A stretch of 64,000 nucleotides of DNA from Devosia sp. (GTDB taxonomy: Bacteria; Pseudomonadota; Alphaproteobacteria; Rhizobiales; Devosiaceae). Under the pieces are notes generated by a model, which worked only from the letters and a program-made list of their open reading frames with translations, was not told the DNA's origin and ran no database searches. Shown piece after piece: positions 61,514 to 64,000 of the stretch. A program made the translations under genes and the position numbers. Numbering within the stretch: the first letter of the stretch is position 1; each line of letters begins with the position of its first letter. The stretch covers positions 64,253 through 128,252 of the forward strand of contig NZ_JAQGJM010000021.1 in assembly GCF_028290625.1 (NCBI RefSeq), in the 5' to 3' direction.

Positions 61514-64000
61514 CTAGACCTGGGCGCCCTCGGAGTTCTTGAGCTTGTTCTTGTCCTCGGGGATGTCGGCGCGGGCCTTGAGACCAAAATTGATCAGGAT
61601 CGGGCCGTTGACGATGATCGAGGAGTACATGCCAACCAGCATGCCGAAGGTCATGGCGATGGTGAAGCTGCGAATGACTTCGCCGCCGAACAGCACCAGG
61701 GGCACGAGCGCCAGGAACACGGTGAACGACGTCAGCGAGGTGCGCACGATGGTTTGGTTGATCGACAGATCGATCAACTCGGGTAGTGGCATTTTCTTGT
61801 ATTTTCGCAGGTTCTCGCGAACACGGTCGGAAATGACGACGGTCTCGTTCAAACTGAGACCCACTAGGGTCAAGACCGCCGCGATGGAGGTCAGATTGAA
61901 CTCCAATCCGGTAATCGAGAACAGCCCGATGGTCATGATGATATCGTGCGTGGTGGTGGTGACGGCCGCCATGGCGAACTGCCACTCGAAGCGAACCCAG
62001 ATGTAGATCAGGATTGCCACCAGGGCGACGATGACGGCGACGATGCCCTTATAGGCCAGTTCGCCAGACACGGTGCCGCTGACGGCCTCGGTACGGCGGA
62101 TTTCGTAGTTCTGCGTGGCCAAGGCTTCGCGCACCTTGGTGACGGCGACCTGGTCGGCGTCCTGGCCGCCTTCCTGGGCCTGAACACGGACAAGAACGTC
62201 GGTAGGGGTGCCGAAACCCTGCACCTGGACTTCGCCCAGGCCGAGGCCATCGAGCAGCTCGCGTACCTGGCCCGCATCGGCGGGGCCGCCGACATGCTGG
62301 ATTTCAATGGCGGTGCCGCCGATGAAGTCGATGCCTAGGTTGAAGCCCTTGAAGTAGGCCGAACCGATGGAGAGGATGCTCATCACGATCGAGAAGATGA
62401 TCACGTAGCGCGATATCTTCATGAACGGGATCTTGGTGCCATCCGGGATGAAGCGGAAATGCTGGATTTTCAGCGTCTTGGGGCGACGGGCGCGGAACCA
62501 GATGCCGACCAACCACAGGGTGACGGTGTAGGAGGTGAACAGCGAGGTGAGGATGCCCAACGCCAGGGTGACGGCAAAGCCCTGCACCGGACCCGAGCCC
62601 ATGAAGTAGAGCACCGTGGCGGCGATCAACTGGGTCAGGTGGGAATCGATGATGGTGGTCCAGGCGCGGCTGAAGCCCGCATTGATCGACTGCAAAGCCG
62701 AGCGGCCGGCGCGTTGCTCCTCGCGGATATGCTCATAAATCAGCACGTTGGCATCGACCGCCATACCGATGGTGAGCACGATACCGGCGATGCCGGGCAA
62801 GGTCAGCGTGGCCCCCAGCGCCGAAAGGGCGCCGAAGATCAGTACGATATTGAGGATCAGCGAGACGTTGGCGAAAACGCCGAACAGGCCATAGGCGATG
62901 ATCATGAAGCTCAGCACGCCGACGGCGGCGACGATACCGGCGATCAATCCGGATTTGATGGAGTCAGCACCAAGGCTGGCGTCCACGGAGCGTTCCTCAA
63001 CGATGTCGAGCGAGGCGGGCAAGGCGCCAGCGCGTAGCAGCACCGCGAGATCGTTGGCCGACTGGGTGGTGAAGCTGCCGCTGATCTGGCCAGTGCCCTG
63101 GGTGATGGCCGACTGAATGACCGGGGCGGTGATGACCTGGTCGTCGAGCACGATGGCGAAACGCTTGCCGATATTGGCCGACGTGATCTGGCCGAAGGTG
63201 ACGGCGCCACGGGTATCGAACTTGAAGCTGACGACGGGAATGCCGCGCTGGCTGTCGAAGCTCGGCTGGCTATCGACCAGGGATTCGCCACCGATGGCGA
63301 CATCTTCATAGAGCAGTTCGCGGCCGCCATCATTGCTGGGCAGGATATAGGTGCCGGCGGGGAGGCCCTGGGCATCGGCCTGATCGGCCGTCAGGCCGGG
63401 ATAGACCATGTGGAAGGTGAGGCGCGCAGTGCGAGAAATGATGTCCTTGAGGCGGGTGGAGTCCTCGAAGCCGGGAACCTGGACCAGCACACGGTCGGTG
63501 CCCTGGCGCTGAATCTGCGGCTCGGTGGTGCCCAACTCGTCAACGCGCTTGCGGATCACTTCCATCGACTGGGCGACCAGCGAGGACATGCGCTCGGCCA
63601 CGCCCTGATCGGTCAGGTTGGCGGTCAGCTTGCCGTCGGGCGTTTCGCCGAATTCCAGCTCGCTGACGCCACCAACGGCAAACATCGAATTGGAGACGGT
63701 GTTTTGCAGCGTGGCCAGGGCCGTGACGGCCGCGGCCTTCTGGGTCGGGTCGGTCAGCTCGACTTCGATACCGTTGCCGGCAGCGTTGACGGTGATCAGG
63801 TTGCCGATGCCGTTATCGTTGGCCAGCACGGTGCGGGCGTCGCGGCGCAATTCGCCGACGCGCTCGGTGATGATGCCCTGCTTGTTGACCTGGAGCAGCA
63901 GATGCGAGCCGCCCTGCAGGTCGAGACCCAGCACCACCGTCTGATGCGGCAGGAAACCCGGCCAGGCGGCCAGTTGGTCCTTGCTCAGAAAGCTCGGAAT
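61514..64000 (-). CDS. secDF: Fused protein translocase SecDF (5' truncated by window edge)
   Basis: An 828-residue visible part of a SecD-SecF fusion; the frame continues past the right edge. The SecD half has VVLGLDLQGGSHLL near its start, the P1 periplasmic domain, and GMAVDANVLIYEHIREE. The SecF half begins near 62,460-62,300 with RYVIIFSIVMSIL, GIDFIGGTAIEI, and LSLNETVVISDRVRENLR. It uses proton motive force to aid Sec export. yajC is expected upstream of it, outside the window. Confidence 0.96.
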   Translation of the reverse strand: MPSFLSKDQLAAWPGFLPHQTVVLGLDLQGGSHLLLQVNKQGIITERVGELRRDARTVLANDNGIGNLITVNAAGNGIEVELTDPTQKAAAVTALATLQNTVSNSMFAVGGVSELEFGETPDGKLTANLTDQGVAERMSSLVAQSMEVIRKRVDELGTTEPQIQRQGTDRVLVQVPGFEDSTRLKDIISRTARLTFHMVYPGLTADQADAQGLPAGTYILPSNDGGRELLYEDVAIGGESLVDSQPSFDSQRGIPVVSFKFDTRGAVTFGQITSANIGKRFAIVLDDQVITAPVIQSAITQGTGQISGSFTTQSANDLAVLLRAGALPASLDIVEERSVDASLGADSIKSGLIAGIVAAVGVLSFMIIAYGLFGVFANVSLILNIVLIFGALSALGATLTLPGIAGIVLTIGMAVDANVLIYEHIREEQRAGRSALQSINAGFSRAWTTIIDSHLTQLIAATVLYFMGSGPVQGFAVTLALGILTSLFTSYTVTLWLVGIWFRARRPKTLKIQHFRFIPDGTKIPFMKISRYVIIFSIVMSILSIGSAYFKGFNLGIDFIGGTAIEIQHVGGPADAGQVRELLDGLGLGEVQVQGFGTPTDVLVRVQAQEGGQDADQVAVTKVREALATQNYEIRRTEAVSGTVSGELAYKGIVAVIVALVAILIYIWVRFEWQFAMAAVTTTTHDIIMTIGLFSITGLEFNLTSIAAVLTLVGLSLNETVVISDRVRENLRKYKKMPLPELIDLSINQTIVRTSLTSFTVFLALVPLVLFGGEVIRSFTIAMTFGMLVGMYSSIIVNGPILINFGLKARADIPEDKNKLKNSEGAQV

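Noticed and set aside
1..64000. CRISPR arrays, insertion sequences, prophage or toxin-antitoxin genes
   Set aside because: No regularly spaced direct repeats, transposase, integrase or phage structural motif was seen. The palindromes found are single inverted pairs, not arrays.

Overview
The window reads as chromosomal DNA of an alphaproteobacterium, most likely a Hyphomicrobiales member close to Devosia. The basis is high G+C, dense gene packing with many 4-bp start/stop overlaps, TrmFO as the folate-dependent tRNA methyltransferase, a fused SecDF, IalB and DUF1127 proteins, and LexA boxes of the alphaproteobacterial GTTC-N7-GTTC type. Genus-level placement is inference. There are no transposases, phage genes, CRISPR arrays or rRNA genes. 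Most of the window is core housekeeping, with a few accessory islands.

Layout: 1-5.4 kb holds a truncated secreted protein, a DUF1993 protein, a K+ channel with a zinc ribbon, the pxpBCA 5-oxoprolinase operon and three small proteins. 5.5-9.8 kb holds tRNA-Ser(UGA), terC-qor, and a split YeeE/YedE permease translationally coupled to a UbiH-type hydroxylase. 10-20.4 kb holds an IalB-family protein, sdhE-mfd, recG and glmU-glmS. 20.4-21.3 kb holds a SPOR-like membrane protein and tRNA-Lys(UUU). 21.4-30 kb is the main accessory locus: a LysR regulator divergent from a co-oriented, tightly packed set encoding a phosphonoacetate-hydrolase-like enzyme, a second alkaline-phosphatase-superfamily enzyme and a complete peptide-type ABC importer. 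30-38.2 kb holds map-pgi, tgt, queA and coaD-ppiA-ppiB. 38.3-41.4 kb holds an export operon (LysE, GNAT, MFS). 41.7-45.8 kb holds gyrA and a TetA-like MFS pump. 46.1-51.3 kb holds a MerR/CDF metal-efflux pair, an HxlR/QorB-like pair and a large RND/MMPL transporter. 52-56.8 kb holds ssb and uvrA with LexA boxes on either side of a LysE gene. 57-64 kb holds a DUF1127 protein, a GST, trmFO, a hotdog protein, homologues of the complex I assembly factors NDUFAF6 and NDUFAF3, and secDF running off the right edge.

How genes work together: the 21.4-30 kb locus looks like a regulated uptake-and-hydrolysis module for an organophosphorus compound, with hydrolysis in the cytoplasm because neither hydrolase has a signal peptide. 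tgt and queA give queuosine in tRNA. ssb and uvrA are predicted SOS genes. The MerR/CDF pair has a textbook 19-bp-spacer promoter. Several intergenic gaps carry long imperfect palindromes of different families.

The main candidates for new biology are the phosphonate/ABC locus with its 14-codon leader ORF, the Tgt that lacks most of its zinc ligands, and the NDUFAF3/NDUFAF6/secDF neighbourhood.
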